Part shown: positions 1 to 8,787 of the stretch, in pieces
Numbering within the stretch: position 1 is the stretch's first letter
How the letters are laid out: every line of letters starts with the position of its first letter
Source of the DNA: Candidatus Vondammii sp. HM_W22
GTDB taxonomy: Bacteria > Pseudomonadota > Gammaproteobacteria > Chromatiales > Chromatiaceae
NCBI RefSeq assembly: GCF_022530855.2
Contig: NZ_CP099567.1
Span: 868,001-932,000 of the forward strand
Length of the DNA stretch: 64,000 bases
Reading direction: 5' to 3'
Program-made: the position numbers and the translations under genes
The notes under the pieces: generated by a model
Told to the model about the DNA's origin: nothing
What the model saw: only the letters and a program-made list of their open reading frames with translations
The model's database searches: none

Positions 1-2
1 TT

Positions 3-482
3 ATATTTTTAATTCTTGCTGCCTTATATGAGAATTGGAGTATTCCTCTGGCGGTTATTATTTCTATCCCCTTTGCTATTTTTGGCGCCGCATTGGCGGT
101 TTCCATGAGACATTTGGAAGCGGATATTTATTTTCAAGTGGGTCTCGTTACTTTAGTCGGTCTATCCGCTAAAAATGCTATTCTGATAGTAGAGTTTGCA
201 ATGAAAAAACTGAGAGCGGGCATGTCTTTGATGGATGCGACCATTGAAGCCGCAAGACTTAGGTTCAGGCCGATTATTATGACCTCTTTAGCGTTCATCG
301 TAGGGACATTACCGTTAGCGATAAGTAGCGGTGCAGGATCGAGTAGTCGTCATATTATAGGTACAACAGTTGTTGGCGGAATGGTTAGTGCAACGGTTAT
401 TGGTGTCTTGTTTATTCCGATGTTTTTCTATTTTATTGTCAGAGTTAAGCAAAGATTCAGTAAAGCCAAGAAGGATAATTAG
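3..482 (+). CDS. RND efflux transporter permease (HAE1/AcrB family), C-terminal fragment
   Basis: The reading frame is open from base 3 and lacks its start because the window cuts the gene. It encodes about 159 residues matching the extreme C-terminus of AcrB/MexB-type inner-membrane proton/drug antiporters. The sequence around [11 protein letters not shown], the [19 protein letters not shown] stretch and [17 protein letters not shown] are the hallmark TM10-TM12 region of this family, and the basic tail ([10 protein letters not shown]) is the cytoplasmic end. An intact protein would be about 1030 residues, working with a membrane-fusion protein and TolC-type channel upstream of the window. 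An internal ATG at 93 is not the real start. The substrate cannot be inferred. The family call is strong. Confidence 0.9.
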   Translation: MFLILAALYENWSIPLAVIISIPFAIFGAALAVSMRHLEADIYFQVGLVTLVGLSAKNAILIVEFAMKKLRAGMSLMDATIEAARLRFRPIIMTSLAFIVGTLPLAISSGAGSSSRHIIGTTVVGGMVSATVIGVLFIPMFFYFIVRVKQRFSKAKKDN

Positions 483-580
483 TCGACCCTGAAATATTCA
501 TAACGCAATGATTTATATAAAATAAGCGTCCGTGAAAGGGGTAAAAGCAGAGAAAAACTGGACGAAACAGAGGTGGATAA

Positions 581-780
581 TTGAGCAAAGCCAAGACAGC
601 CAATCCCAACCAGAAAAGTTTCCTGCACCAGAACTTACTGGATCAGCTGAACCCCAAGCATCCACTTTTGCTACTGGCCAGACAGATAGACTGGTCATAT
701 TTTGATGCTGAGTTTGCCCGCTTTATTCTCATCGTGGAAAGCCCTCAAAACTGGCCTTTCCCCCAGAAATAGAGCCATGA
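581..780 (+). pseudogene. IS5-superfamily transposase, N-terminal remnant
   Basis: Starting at a TTG, the first ~45 codons read like the N-terminus of an IS5/IS1182-type transposase: LNPKHPLLLLARQIDWSYF is the typical first conserved block. At about 717-720 the frame breaks. Adding one C in the C-run restores PLYSHRGKPSK, the expected continuation, so one base seems to have been lost. Shortly after, at 752, homology ends because the inverted repeat of the IS3 element begins. The rest of the gene is absent. The gene is clearly dead; the family is certain at superfamily level only. Confidence 0.7.
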
Positions 781-825
781 CAAGGATGAGATTTCCAATT
801 AGTCTGTGTATTAGGAGATCTCAAG

Positions 826-1092
826 ATGAAGAAGAAGCGTTACAGAGAAGAGCAAATTATTGGTGCCATCAAGCAGCATGAGTCAGGGGTAAAAGTTGAT
901 GACATTTGTCGTCAGTTCGGCATTTCAACCGGGTGCTTTTATAACTGGCGAAGCAAATACGCCGGGATGGATGTCTCAGAAGCCAAACGGCTCAAAGAGC
1001 TTGAAAGCGAAAATAACAAGCTTAAGAAGTTACTTGCCGAGAAAATGCTTGAAGCTGAGGCGATGAAGGATGTGCTCTCAAAAAAGTGGTAA
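826..1092 (+). CDS. IS3-family transposase OrfA (IS407 group)
   Basis: An 88-residue protein with an N-terminal helix-turn-helix (EEQIIGAIKQHESG, then CRQFGISTGCFYNWRSKY) and a C-terminal leucine-zipper-like segment (residues about 55-80, KRLKELESENNKLKKLLAE), the usual DNA-binding/multimerisation arrangement of OrfA. The start ATG follows GGAGATCTCAAG. It ends at 1092 and overlaps orfB by 7 bases. At the overlap an A AAA AAG heptamer lies exactly in frame for -1 slippage, so the active transposase is probably the OrfAB fusion. The gene looks intact. Confidence 0.9.
   Translation: MKKKRYREEQIIGAIKQHESGVKVDDICRQFGISTGCFYNWRSKYAGMDVSEAKRLKELESENNKLKKLLAEKMLEAEAMKDVLSKKW
1080..1086 (+). other. 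-1 programmed frameshift slippery heptamer (A AAA AAG)
   Basis: In the orfA frame, AAA and AAG are the codons at 1081-1086 and are preceded by A at 1080, the canonical X XXY YYZ layout. Moving to -1 enters the orfB frame just before GTG GTA AAG CCT. IS3 elements are known to make OrfAB this way. No downstream pseudoknot was worked out. Confidence 0.7.
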
Positions 1093-1904
1093 AGCCTGCT
1101 GATAGAAAACAAATCGTGAGCTACCTTAAGTCGCGGTTCAAATTAAGTGAGCGTAGAGCTTACCAATTAGTAGGCTTAAGTAGAACCGCTTTTCGGTACG
1201 TTACTCAATGGGGAAAAGATGAGCCTCTACGCAAACGGTTACTTGAGCTGGCAAAAAAGCATCCGAGTTATGGTTATTTGTTTTTACATGGCCTCCTGAG
1301 AGGAGAGGGGCTTGTGAAAAACAAGAAGCGGACCTACCGAGTCTATAACGAAGAAGGTCTTCAAGTGAGGACTAAAAAACGCAAGAAGATAATACGACCA
1401 AGAATGCCAACGATTATGCCCATTGGTAAAAATATACGCTGGTCAATGGATTTTGTCAGTGATCAGTTGGCTAATGGTCGCCGCTTTCGAGTATTTAATG
1501 TGATTGATGATTACTCAAGAGAAGTTATTGGCCAGCTCTCTGACTTCTCGATCAATGGTCACCAGGTCGCTCGTTTTTTAACTCAGGTGATTGAGCTAAG
1601 GAGCGCTCCGGATCAAATAATCTGCGACAACGGTACTGAGTTTACTAGCAAGGCGATGTTCTACTGGCAAAAAGAAAGTGGCGTTAAGCTAGGTTTTATT
1701 CAGCCAGGTAAGCCTACTCAGAATGCGTTTGTAGAAAGCTTAAACGGTAAATTCAGAAATGAATGCTTAAATCAGCATTGGTTCAGGTCCATTGATGACG
1801 CTAGACATGAAATTGATCAATGGCGAGAGCACTACAATCACGTGCGGCCTCATAGCGCATTAAATTATTTGTCACCTGTGGCCTTTGTGAATAGGGCCGC
1901 TTAG
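1086..1904 (+). CDS. IS3-family transposase OrfB (DDE integrase domain)
   Basis: A 272-residue catalytic protein of IS3 OrfB type. An N-terminal HTH_21-like region (HPSYGYLFLHGLLR) precedes an rve integrase core with all three acidic residues visible: Asp in RWSMDFVSD, Asp in IICDNGTEF and Glu in NAFVESLNGKFRNEC. The C-terminal YNHVRPHSALNYLSP motif is typical. The GTG at 1086 is the nominal start, but synthesis is most likely as an OrfAB fusion by frameshifting at 1080-1086. No internal stops; potentially active. Confidence 0.9.
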   Translation: MVKPADRKQIVSYLKSRFKLSERRAYQLVGLSRTAFRYVTQWGKDEPLRKRLLELAKKHPSYGYLFLHGLLRGEGLVKNKKRTYRVYNEEGLQVRTKKRKKIIRPRMPTIMPIGKNIRWSMDFVSDQLANGRRFRVFNVIDDYSREVIGQLSDFSINGHQVARFLTQVIELRSAPDQIICDNGTEFTSKAMFYWQKESGVKLGFIQPGKPTQNAFVESLNGKFRNECLNQHWFRSIDDARHEIDQWREHYNHVRPHSALNYLSPVAFVNRAA

Positions 1905-1952
1905 AATGAATTATCTCATCCAAGTCTTGGTATTAAGATGGGGGGAAGGTCA

Positions 1953-2074
1953 ATCTGATTGAGGTGAACATCAAATTTCTCTGATTGTTCCGCCATAGTC
2001 AGATCTCCTTTCAAGCCAGCAATAGCTACCTTGGCTTTAAAACTGGGTTTATGGTTTCTACGTTTTCTTCTCAT
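1953..2074 (-). pseudogene. IS3-family OrfA N-terminal fragment (second, unrelated IS3)
   Basis: Reading on the minus strand from an ATG at 2074, about 40 codons give MRRKRRNHKPSFKAKVAIAG, continuing LKGDLTMAEQSEKFDVHLNQI. This is the familiar N-terminus of OrfA from IS3/IS150-like elements, where HPNQI is normally followed by TQWK. Homology stops at the IS407-type element's terminus at 1952. Only the promoter-proximal piece survives, with an upstream flank to about 2150 that may hold the element's own end. Dead fragment. Confidence 0.7.
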
Positions 2075-2256
2075 CTTCTGCTCCTGTCTTTCAACATTGT
2101 TGCAGAAGTCACTTAAACTGTCCGTATGCCTGTCCGACTAATGGGATACACCTCTATCTTCTTCAGTTTTGATGTTTTTAGCAGCCGCCTGGGCTATCGC
2201 TTGGACAATCATCTGCCTATCCTCATCCATGTTTGGGGTTAATGATAGGCAGTTAC

Positions 2257-2357
2257 ACAGAATTCAGGACAGTCTCTCAATTCTATAACCATCAATGGAT
2301 GCATTCTGGAGTTGGCTACTTACCGCCAGCAGTATTTGAGAGTATGGCGGCATGAAA
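2257..2357 (+). pseudogene. IS3-family OrfB C-terminal remnant
   Basis: About 33 codons ending at the TGA at 2355-2357 read QFYNHQWMHSGVGYLPPAVF, a degenerate form of the YNxQRPHSALGYxTPxxF signature that closes IS3 OrfB proteins. Nothing upstream in frame belongs to it, and the conserved RPHSAL has drifted to WMHSGV. The 220 bases that follow (2358-2580) hold no recognisable feature. Confidence 0.55.
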
Positions 2358-2580
2358 ATAGACCTCTCCGATTTATCGGGGGAAGATCACCTCCGACTAT
2401 CCTATATCCGCTTGCGAATCTCCACGAATAACGAAGGAGTGAACGGTGCATCCATCTGGCAGCCCGGATAGCCCTGCGAAATACTGAAGATAGGGATTTT
2501 CCTGGATCTGGCTCATTTTTCGTGCGCCGTTATACCTGATATGGCACCTTTACTGAAATAATATGAAAGAGTTATGATTT

Positions 2581-2965
2581 ATGAACACGCTCTACATGGC
2601 GCAGCTTCGGATGAATCGGCCGAATGCTGTCGGCTCGAGCTTTGAACTCGAGTGTGGATAGAAGGTGTATAAGGAGAATTGCGTCGGTTGCCATGGTCGT
2701 CAGGGATAGGGCGATGCAAATGATCATATTCCCCTGATTCAGGGGCAGAATTATCGTTATCTGGTGCATCAGTTTGAATGGATTCACAATGGAAAACGGC
2801 GTAATTGAGACTCCAAAATGGTTAAACAGATTCAGCGTTTCACTCTGTGGTGACGTGATGGCTGTGATGGATTATGTCTCACGAATCCGTTCATCTGCAG
2901 AGAAACTTGCCGAGCTGGGCTGGCAGAATCCTGATTTTCCAAAGTATGCCCACAATCCGGTGAGA
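2581..2965 (+). pseudogene. Decayed class I cytochrome c gene
   Basis: From an ATG at 2581 the translation runs into VYKENCVGCHGRQG, a CXXCH haem site, but with TAG codons before it (2659) and just after it. The continuation, IPLIQGQNYRYLVHQFEWI then NGKRRN, matches cytochrome c4/c553-like proteins, and a TGA interrupts it again. After a frameshift near 2845, the frame VMAVMDYVSRIR and LAELGWQNPDFP completes the C-terminus. Several stops and at least one indel make it non-functional. It is convergent with the fccAB transcription unit and may once have encoded an electron-transfer partner of it (inference). Confidence 0.7.
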
Positions 2966-3040
2966 GAAGAGTGCCGGTTCGGGGTCCAGTGCCGCCAATT
3001 CGGAGAGCTGGATAGCCTGGGTAAATTTAAAAAATATGAT

Positions 3041-3068
3041 AAAAACGGGGCCAAATGGCCCCGTTTTT
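3041..3068. terminator. Rho-independent terminator (bidirectional) after fccB
   Basis: A perfect stem with arms AAAAACGGGGCC and GGCCCCGTTTTT around a short loop, A-rich on one side and T-rich on the other. It can therefore stop transcription from fccB (minus strand) as well as from the plus-strand cytochrome pseudogene. Confidence 0.9.
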
Positions 3069-3088
3069 ACTTGCCTGTGCTTGAGCGA

Positions 3089-4378
3089 TCAACCAAAAAT
3101 ATCGTTGGTGATGTTATTAAACCAGCTGTGGGCGTAAGCCACTTCCTTTTTAAACACATCTGCACTAGCATCGCCCGAGGTCAGACCGCCGGAGACCTTG
3201 GTAATCTTGGAGCGGTCTTCTGCCAAGCGATAAACAGCGGCTACGGAGAAGCCGTAGTCCTTGCCCGCGATGGAGTAGCAGGTGTTGGCGTAGGAGGGAG
3301 TGCCAGGTTCCTGGCCGTTGAGGAGGGCGACCACGGCTGCGGCGCAGACCTTGGCCTGTGAGTTGCCGGCATAGCCTGATTTTGGCATGCCTTTGGCAAT
3401 ACTTGCGTCACCGATGACATGGATATTGGCATGTATTGTGGACTCAAAGGTGCCAAGATCGATCGGGCACCAGCCAGAGTCATTGGTGAGACCGGTGGCA
3501 AAGGCGATGGCGCCCGCCTTTTGTGGTGGAATGACGTTAATCACATCACCCTTGATGTCATCATCGAATGCAGTGGTGACTGTTTTGGCGGCAGCATCAA
3601 CCTTAACCACACCAGCCTCTTCCTGCTGACCATGCCATTCGATCATAGCATTGTTGGTTCCATAGCCATACATTCTTTCCCAGGCGCCGGTGAACAGGCC
3701 CATTTTGGAAAATTTTGGCTTTGGATCGAAAATGAGAACCTTTGATTTTGGTTTGTGCTGCTTCAGATACATGGCGATCTGGCTGGCCCGCTCGTAAGGA
3801 CCGGGAGGACAGCGGAAAGGGTTTGGTGGCGGTGCAATAATAACGGTGCCGCCATCTTTCATGGCTTCCAGTTGTTTGCGCAGCAGTGCGGTCTGTGGAC
3901 CCGCTTTGTAGGCATGAGGGATCTTCTCTGCAACCCCCGCATCATAGCCTTCGATGGTGTCCCAGTTGAAATCGATACCAGGAGCAACGATACAGCGATC
4001 ATAGCCGTAGCTGCCGCCGCTGGAGGTTTTTACCACGCGTGCTTTGGCATCGATACCGGTTACTTTGGCATTAACCACTTTGACGCCATGTTTGCCCAGG
4101 CCTGTGTAGCCGAACTTGATGGAATCCAGAGACCGGCCACCGCTCAGGACTTCGTTACTCATGTAACAAGTGTAATAGTGGCTGTTAGCCTCGATCAGGG
4201 TTACATCTACTGAAGGGTCTGCTATACGGATATACTTTGCGGCGGTTGCGCCGGCGGTACCGCCACCCACAATCACCACTTTTTTGCTAGCGCCCAACGC
4301 AATGTAGGGGACGCCAGCCATACCGACCGCAGTGGCTGCACCGGCAGCCTGAATAAATCCTCGACGTGTAATCTTCAT
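3089..4378 (-). CDS. fccB: Flavocytochrome c sulfide dehydrogenase, flavoprotein subunit
   Basis: FccB oxidises sulfide to sulfur/polysulfide in the periplasm with covalently bound FAD and passes electrons to the haem subunit FccA. The 429-residue precursor starts with a twin-arginine signal (RR at 5-6, hydrophobic to about 29). The dinucleotide-binding motif [17 protein letters not shown] is at 34-50. Cys71 in YYTCYMSNE sits where the 8-alpha-S-cysteinyl FAD link is in the Allochromatium enzyme. Cys190 ([14 protein letters not shown]) and Cys367 (NTCYSIAG) match the redox-active disulfide pair. Length is normal. It lies 15 bases downstream of fccA and is preceded by a GGAGAG ribosome site. 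SoxF is the close paralogue; no sox genes are nearby, so FccB is preferred. Confidence 0.95.
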   Translation of the reverse strand: MKITRRGFIQAAGAATAVGMAGVPYIALGASKKVVIVGGGTAGATAAKYIRIADPSVDVTLIEANSHYYTCYMSNEVLSGGRSLDSIKFGYTGLGKHGVKVVNAKVTGIDAKARVVKTSSGGSYGYDRCIVAPGIDFNWDTIEGYDAGVAEKIPHAYKAGPQTALLRKQLEAMKDGGTVIIAPPPNPFRCPPGPYERASQIAMYLKQHKPKSKVLIFDPKPKFSKMGLFTGAWERMYGYGTNNAMIEWHGQQEEAGVVKVDAAAKTVTTAFDDDIKGDVINVIPPQKAGAIAFATGLTNDSGWCPIDLGTFESTIHANIHVIGDASIAKGMPKSGYAGNSQAKVCAAAVVALLNGQEPGTPSYANTCYSIAGKDYGFSVAAVYRLAEDRSKITKVSGGLTSGDASADVFKKEVAYAHSWFNNITNDIFG

Positions 4379-4393
4379 AAATTCTCTCCGACC

Positions 4394-5014
4394 TTATTTC
4401 TGCTGGCTGGCGTAGTAGTTGAGCAGGGCAGTGATGCCATTGCTGCCTTTCCTCTCAAGCATGGTTTTCAGATTCTTTTTCATCTTCTTAGAGGCTTTGC
4501 GATCACCTGCTTTGTAGTTGGCCAGCTGCCAGTTCACGTAGGGTGTCCATTGACCGGCAAGTACGCCTGCGTCGTCTTCAGCCGACTGCCCTCCCTCGGC
4601 ATGACATTTTTCGCAGTACTTATCATGCAGTTTTGCACCGGCTTTAGCCAGTTCCGGGTCGAAGTTCTGGGTTGCTTTGACGAAGGGTTTACCTGCGAAA
4701 TATTTTGCGATGGTTTTGAACTCGTCAGCAGTGTAGCCCTTGGCAATGCGTCCCATGATGGTTGATGGAATTTCACCGGACGCAAAGCCTTCCATGGTTT
4801 CAACCATATAATCTGGGGAAAACCCGGCAATAGAGGGTGCTGCAGGACCCTGGCTTGCGCCATTGGTACCGTGGCAACCTGCGCAGGTATTTGCGAGCAT
4901 GCTGGCACTTGCTCCCATCATCAATTTTGGTTTATCGGCAGCGCGGGCTGAGAAAGTAGCGCCAACTACAAGCCCAGCAGACAGAACGGCCATCGTTAAG
5001 GTTTTATACGCCAT
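4394..5014 (-). CDS. fccA: Flavocytochrome c sulfide dehydrogenase, dihaem cytochrome subunit
   Basis: A 206-residue secreted dihaem cytochrome c, the electron acceptor of FccB. The signal peptide ends near ARA (about residue 25). Haem sites are CAGCH at 44-48 and CEKCH at 134-138, giving the two-domain c4-like fold of FccA. The start chosen is the ATG at 5014 because AAAGGAGGT lies four bases upstream. An in-frame ATG at 5035 would add seven residues and overlap that ribosome site. It is first in an fccA-fccB operon. SoxE-type cytochromes are similar, but the adjacent fccB settles the call. Confidence 0.92.
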   Translation of the reverse strand: MAYKTLTMAVLSAGLVVGATFSARAADKPKLMMGASASMLANTCAGCHGTNGASQGPAAPSIAGFSPDYMVETMEGFASGEIPSTIMGRIAKGYTADEFKTIAKYFAGKPFVKATQNFDPELAKAGAKLHDKYCEKCHAEGGQSAEDDAGVLAGQWTPYVNWQLANYKAGDRKASKKMKKNLKTMLERKGSNGITALLNYYASQQK

Positions 5015-5202
5015 GATACCTCCTTTGGTTTTCATGCTTTGCGTTTTTATAAAAAGAGATGCATGAATGCTCTCTTATATTGTGTCAGATCCCGATATTT
5101 TATCGCGTCTAACAACATTACATTGGTAGGCCGGCAATACTGTTTTAGGCCTCAAATCCGTCATCACAAAATGATGCACGGATTTCATATCATCCTTTAC
5201 TG

Positions 5203-6141
5203 TCAGTTATCATTAAGCAGTGAGATTACTTTTTTATTCCGTTTTTTCTTCGCAATGCTTGCTGCAGTACGGCCGTCACTGTTTTTGATGCTGGGGTCAG
5301 CGCCATTTCTCAAGAGCAGGCTGACCAAGTCCGCAGAGCGGACCGAGGCGGCTTCCATGAGCGCGGTGACGCCGTCATTATCCTGCATATCCAGATCCGC
5401 TTTTCTGAAGATCAATCGCTCGGCTACATTGAAGTGCCCCTGCCCCACCGCCCATATCAGAGCCGTGGCTCCGTCCTGGTCACGGGCATTAATGTTGCCA
5501 CTATTGTCAAGTAGAAGATCGACAACAGCCGCCTCTCCTTTGTCTGCCGCAATGATCAGTGCCGTGGAGCCATGCCGGTCACGGCTATTCAGGCTTGCAC
5601 CACCCTTGATCAACATGGCTACGGCACTGGTGTGCCCTTTTTCTGCAGCATGCATTAAAGGTGTGCGTTTCTCTTTATCACCTAGGTTGGGGTTGGCCCC
5701 TTTATGGAGCAGCAGCTCCACCATACCGGTGATGCCGTAGCGTGAGGCAATTGTCAGAGCGTCCCAACCGGCTCTGGCGCGTGCCGTCAGATCGGCGCCC
5801 CGTACCAACAACATGGCAGTGAGTGTAGCACGGCCGTTCTCCGCGGCAAATGTCAGGGCTGTACACTTGGCAACGGTCACTGCATTGACATCGGCACCGC
5901 GCGCCAGCAGCAACGCAGTGGTCTCCACGTTGTCATTTTCAATGGCCATCATCAGTGCTGATTTGCCGAATTTGTTACCGCTGTCGACATCGACACCCTC
6001 GTCAAGCAGCAGCTTCACCGTGTCGATATCGCCAATGCTGGCTGCCAAGCGGAACTCTTTCTCTTTGGTGTTCTCTCCGGCAAATGCCGTGCTGACGAGC
6101 GAGAGGCCTAACAATAATACGAGGATCATGTTTTTTTTCAT
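5203..6141 (-). CDS. Exported ankyrin-repeat protein
   Basis: A 312-residue protein with a Sec signal peptide (MKKNMILVLLLGLSLVSTAF, cleavage after AFA) followed by about eight consecutive ~33-residue ankyrin repeats filling the mature chain; phrases such as GKSALMMAIENDNVETTALL, RTPLMHAAEKGHTSAVAML and GATALIWAVGQGHFNVAERL repeat the TPLxxAAxxGHxxVVxLL pattern. Ankyrin stacks bind proteins and no catalytic domain is present. It lies between fccA (about 190 bases downstream) and the tetrahaem cytochrome on the same strand, so a scaffolding or partner-binding role for periplasmic electron-transfer proteins is possible. That role is inference from position only. Confidence 0.85.
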   Translation of the reverse strand: MKKNMILVLLLGLSLVSTAFAGENTKEKEFRLAASIGDIDTVKLLLDEGVDVDSGNKFGKSALMMAIENDNVETTALLLARGADVNAVTVAKCTALTFAAENGRATLTAMLLVRGADLTARARAGWDALTIASRYGITGMVELLLHKGANPNLGDKEKRTPLMHAAEKGHTSAVAMLIKGGASLNSRDRHGSTALIIAADKGEAAVVDLLLDNSGNINARDQDGATALIWAVGQGHFNVAERLIFRKADLDMQDNDGVTALMEAASVRSADLVSLLLRNGADPSIKNSDGRTAASIAKKKRNKKVISLLNDN

Positions 6142-6188
6142 GTTTTTTTCAGTACCGATTCCGGCTTAGGGGTCATCAGCCCTTCTCC

Positions 6189-6752
6189 TCACTCTCTATC
6201 TTTTTCAGGTTCGTCAGGCTCTTTGTGGGCGATGCCCTTATGGCAGTCGATACAGGTTTTTCCCTGATCGACAGCCTTAGCATGGCGTTTCCGTGCGCTG
6301 CGGTCCTGTTCACTCAGATCCATCTGATCGTAATCGTGGCAGCTCCGGCATTCACGGGAATCGGTGGCTTTCATTTTATCCCAGACCCGGTTTGCCATTT
6401 CCCAGCGGTGGCTCTCGTATTTCTCTTTCGTGTCAAGGGTGCCGAGAATTTCGTGCATGACATCTTTGTAAGCCATTACCTTGGTTATTATTTTTGGTAC
6501 AAATGATTTTGGCACATGGCAGTCAGCGCAGGTGGCGCGTACACCGGAGGTATTTTTGTAGTGAGGCGTCTCTTTGTACTCCTCCAGATTTATTTTCATC
6601 GAGTGACAGGTGGTGCAGAACTCCATCTCATCGGTCGCTGAAAGGCCGACATTGAACAAGCCACTAAAGATAATACCTGCTCCAAATACCAGAATAAGGA
6701 TGAAAAAGTACTTTTTCTTCGAGCTTTTGCCGCTCCCGGAATTGCTGTCCAT
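6189..6752 (-). CDS. Membrane-anchored tetrahaem cytochrome c, NapC/NirT family
   Basis: A 187-residue protein with a short cytoplasmic N-terminus, one membrane helix (about 15-37) and four CXXCH haem sites: CTTCH 46-50, CADCH 75-79, CRSCH 135-139 and CIDCH 167-171. This is the NapC/NirT/NrfH architecture, which exchanges electrons between the quinone pool and periplasmic redox proteins. The start at 6752 (MDSNSG) is preferred over 6794 because it puts the lysine-rich stretch directly before the membrane helix. Its neighbours (ankyrin protein, fccA, fccB, same strand, 47-base gap to the ankyrin gene) suggest a link to sulfide-derived electrons. No nap, nir or nrf gene is nearby. Confidence 0.88.
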   Translation of the reverse strand: MDSNSGSGKSSKKKYFFILILVFGAGIIFSGLFNVGLSATDEMEFCTTCHSMKINLEEYKETPHYKNTSGVRATCADCHVPKSFVPKIITKVMAYKDVMHEILGTLDTKEKYESHRWEMANRVWDKMKATDSRECRSCHDYDQMDLSEQDRSARKRHAKAVDQGKTCIDCHKGIAHKEPDEPEKDRE

Positions 6753-7049
6753 AAACCATTCTCTTTTGATTCCTGCAGTACATGTCTTTGCCAAGGCGTT
6801 TGCGGGATAAAAAGGGGGCTATTTATGCCGAATTGACTCCATCCAGCATGCTTCCACTACATCGTGGAGAGCAGCGCCTCCTCCCATTTTCAAGGCAATA
6901 TAATCCACCGCAGGTTTCTTACATTTTTCTGATTATAGTGGAGGATATTAGGGGATATTCTGTTTTTTTGCAAAATCCCCCATGGAAAACAGCAACATAA
7001 GTGCTTCGGCGTATTGTTATGTTTTGATGGGCTTTGAGGCGGCACCTGT

Positions 7050-8780
7050 TCAACTGGTCAATCTGGCGTAGAGCAGAGGAAGTTCTTTGGGCAGTTGTGA
7101 TGGTTTGTGGATAACGATGTAACTGTCCGTACTAAACAGATGGGGTGGGTAACCATTGCCTTTGGCATCGATGGTGACACAGAAAGACTCAGTCCCAGTT
7201 GCCGAGCTTCGTGGATTGCCTGATGGGTATCTTCAATGCCATAACGCCCTTCATATTTGTCCAGGTCGTTGGTTTTTTCATCGGCCAATATTCAGTAACA
7301 GCCTGCGACCGGCAGGTTGCTCTTTCAGAATATTGCTGCTTCGGCGTATGGCTGCCTTAGTATCCGGGTTTAATCACATTAATGCGGCGGCCGCGGGTGG
7401 CGCCAGTGTAGTTTTCGTCGAAGGTTTTGATGTTGTGAAAGCGAATAAGGTCATGCTTGCGGGATGGGAAGCCATGTATGGTAGACTGATCATCCGTGGC
7501 AGAGAGAGACTCTCGACAAACAGGAGTACACTGTCGCGAATGACATCGATCACTCTGGCGTGATTGCTAATCCAGGTATCGGTGGGGAGAGAGGTCGGCC
7601 AGTAGCAGACAGGCAAGATCCCGGACTCCAACCCCGAGGTCCCGATAGAGGCCGTCTGCTGCGGCTGCATGTCCGGCTGCGCGGTCTGTGGTGAAGCGAA
7701 AGTTAGGCATCGACGTCAATTCCATAGCCGTCCTGTTGTGCTCGATGCCAGATGCTGGAATTGGGCGCGCAGTTTCCGGGCTGTTTTACGAAGATGGTTG
7801 GGTAGATTGCAGGACTCTGCATTTGCGGAGATCATCGGCATCACTCGACAGAAGTCTCCGGTTGCAGCAGCTATTTTTTGAAATCCCCCAGGTGAAGATG
7901 TTCTCCATACGAATGGTGGTCAGGCCCTGGCCCTGCTTTGTTGATTTTTCGGCATGTTCGGCCTGTCGGCGGCGCTGATCCTCCAGGTTCTTTATTTCGC
8001 CATGGGTACCACCATCTCCACCTTCCCTGGCTGGTTGTGCTGGAGGTATAAGTGGAAAAGGGTGCAGCCACAGGGCAGCATGGGCTGGGGCGGGCGTCTG
8101 GTCGCTGGCAGTTGATGGCAACTGCCCGGTTCCAGTAGTGCCTGACGGATAGCATTCTCCTGGGTGGCTTCGGCTCCGGGAGTTTTTCCGGCGGTATTCT
8201 CAGGGCGATATGCGCTGGCTGCCAGTCAGGTATAGAGGTCTTTATTGAGTTACATTCTGGAAAGTAGTCGATGATGGCCGGCAGGTGCAGGGACTGATCG
8301 TCTCTCCAGGCCAGCTCTACCTGTTTATTGCTCCTGGCAATTCTGTCCAGCAGGCCACGGCGGGCACCATGTTGCGTAGCATTGGCGGCCTCGATCTGGA
8401 AGCCCGCCATCACCGCCAAGCGCCCGGAACATGATGCCATGCAGTTGACATCATTCAGGGTAACTGCCGCTTCCGGGTGACGGGTTGTCTCCATCCGGGT
8501 GATTATTTTGTGCCAGGATTCACCAACTTGCTCTTCCATTACGGTTACGAGGCTTCTGCTTTGTGCTCAGGTGATGAATCCCTGGATAATAATATTGAAT
8601 CCTGCCTCCAGCGGGGTGACCTTACCGGCAATCAGGGCATTCACTCCAGGGTCCAGTGGATATCCGGTGAAGAAAAGTATCCCTGCGCCAGGTCGTAGTG
8701 GAACAGGTCAAGCGGCGACGCCAGGATGAGCAGCAGGAAAAAACCGGCCTGAAACAGGAAGCGCCAGTTTTGTAGACGAG
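7050..8780 (-). pseudogene. NorD/CbbO-family VWA-domain protein, heavily decayed
   Basis: No frame stays open for long, but pieces in different minus-strand frames join into a NorD/CbbO protein. TWISNHARVIDVIRDSVLLF (about 7590-7530) is the start of the von Willebrand A domain. YYTRMGAAIRR follows. LDKYEGRYGIEDT (about 7255) is the signature NDLDxYEGRYGVEDT block. A frame change then gives FCVTIDAKGNGYPPHLF and PSQLPKELPLLYARL, ending at the TGA at 7050-7052. The upstream parts (for example VTPLEAGFNIIIQGFI) are less certain, so the start near 8780 is approximate. NorD/CbbO pairs with the NorQ/CbbQ ATPase, whose remnant is immediately upstream. Whether the ancestral pair served nitric oxide reductase or RuBisCO cannot be decided. 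Confidence 0.75.
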
Positions 8781-8787
8781 TGGTCTC

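Larger units (their letters stand above)
752..1952 (+). mobile_element. IS3-family element (IS407 group), complete, about 1.2 kb
   Basis: Both ends are visible. The left end begins TGGCCTTTCCCCC at 752; the right end, read inward on the other strand from 1952, begins TGACCTTCCCCCC. Similarity continues for about 40 bp, to a shared GGATGAGA. The two overlapping orfs lie between them and the length is normal for the IS407 group. Four-base duplications are expected for this group, but the flanks are AAAC on the left and ATCT on the right, so no target duplication is present. The left flank is an IS5 remnant and the right flank an unrelated IS3 remnant, so the element probably sits at a recombination junction. 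Confidence 0.85.

Noticed and set aside
2774-3361. A 195-codon plus-strand open frame across the end of fccB
   Set aside because: Only its first ~55 codons are meaningful, as the frameshifted tail of the cytochrome c pseudogene. The rest is the shadow of the terminator and of fccB.
5039-5740. A 233-codon plus-strand frame over the ankyrin gene
   Set aside because: Shadow of the ankyrin repeats. Ser/Ala-rich translation with no ribosome site.
7871-8539. A 222-codon minus-strand open frame read as one protein
   Set aside because: It mixes a plausible NorD/CbbO stretch with low-complexity out-of-frame sequence. It is part of the decayed gene, not a separate intact protein.
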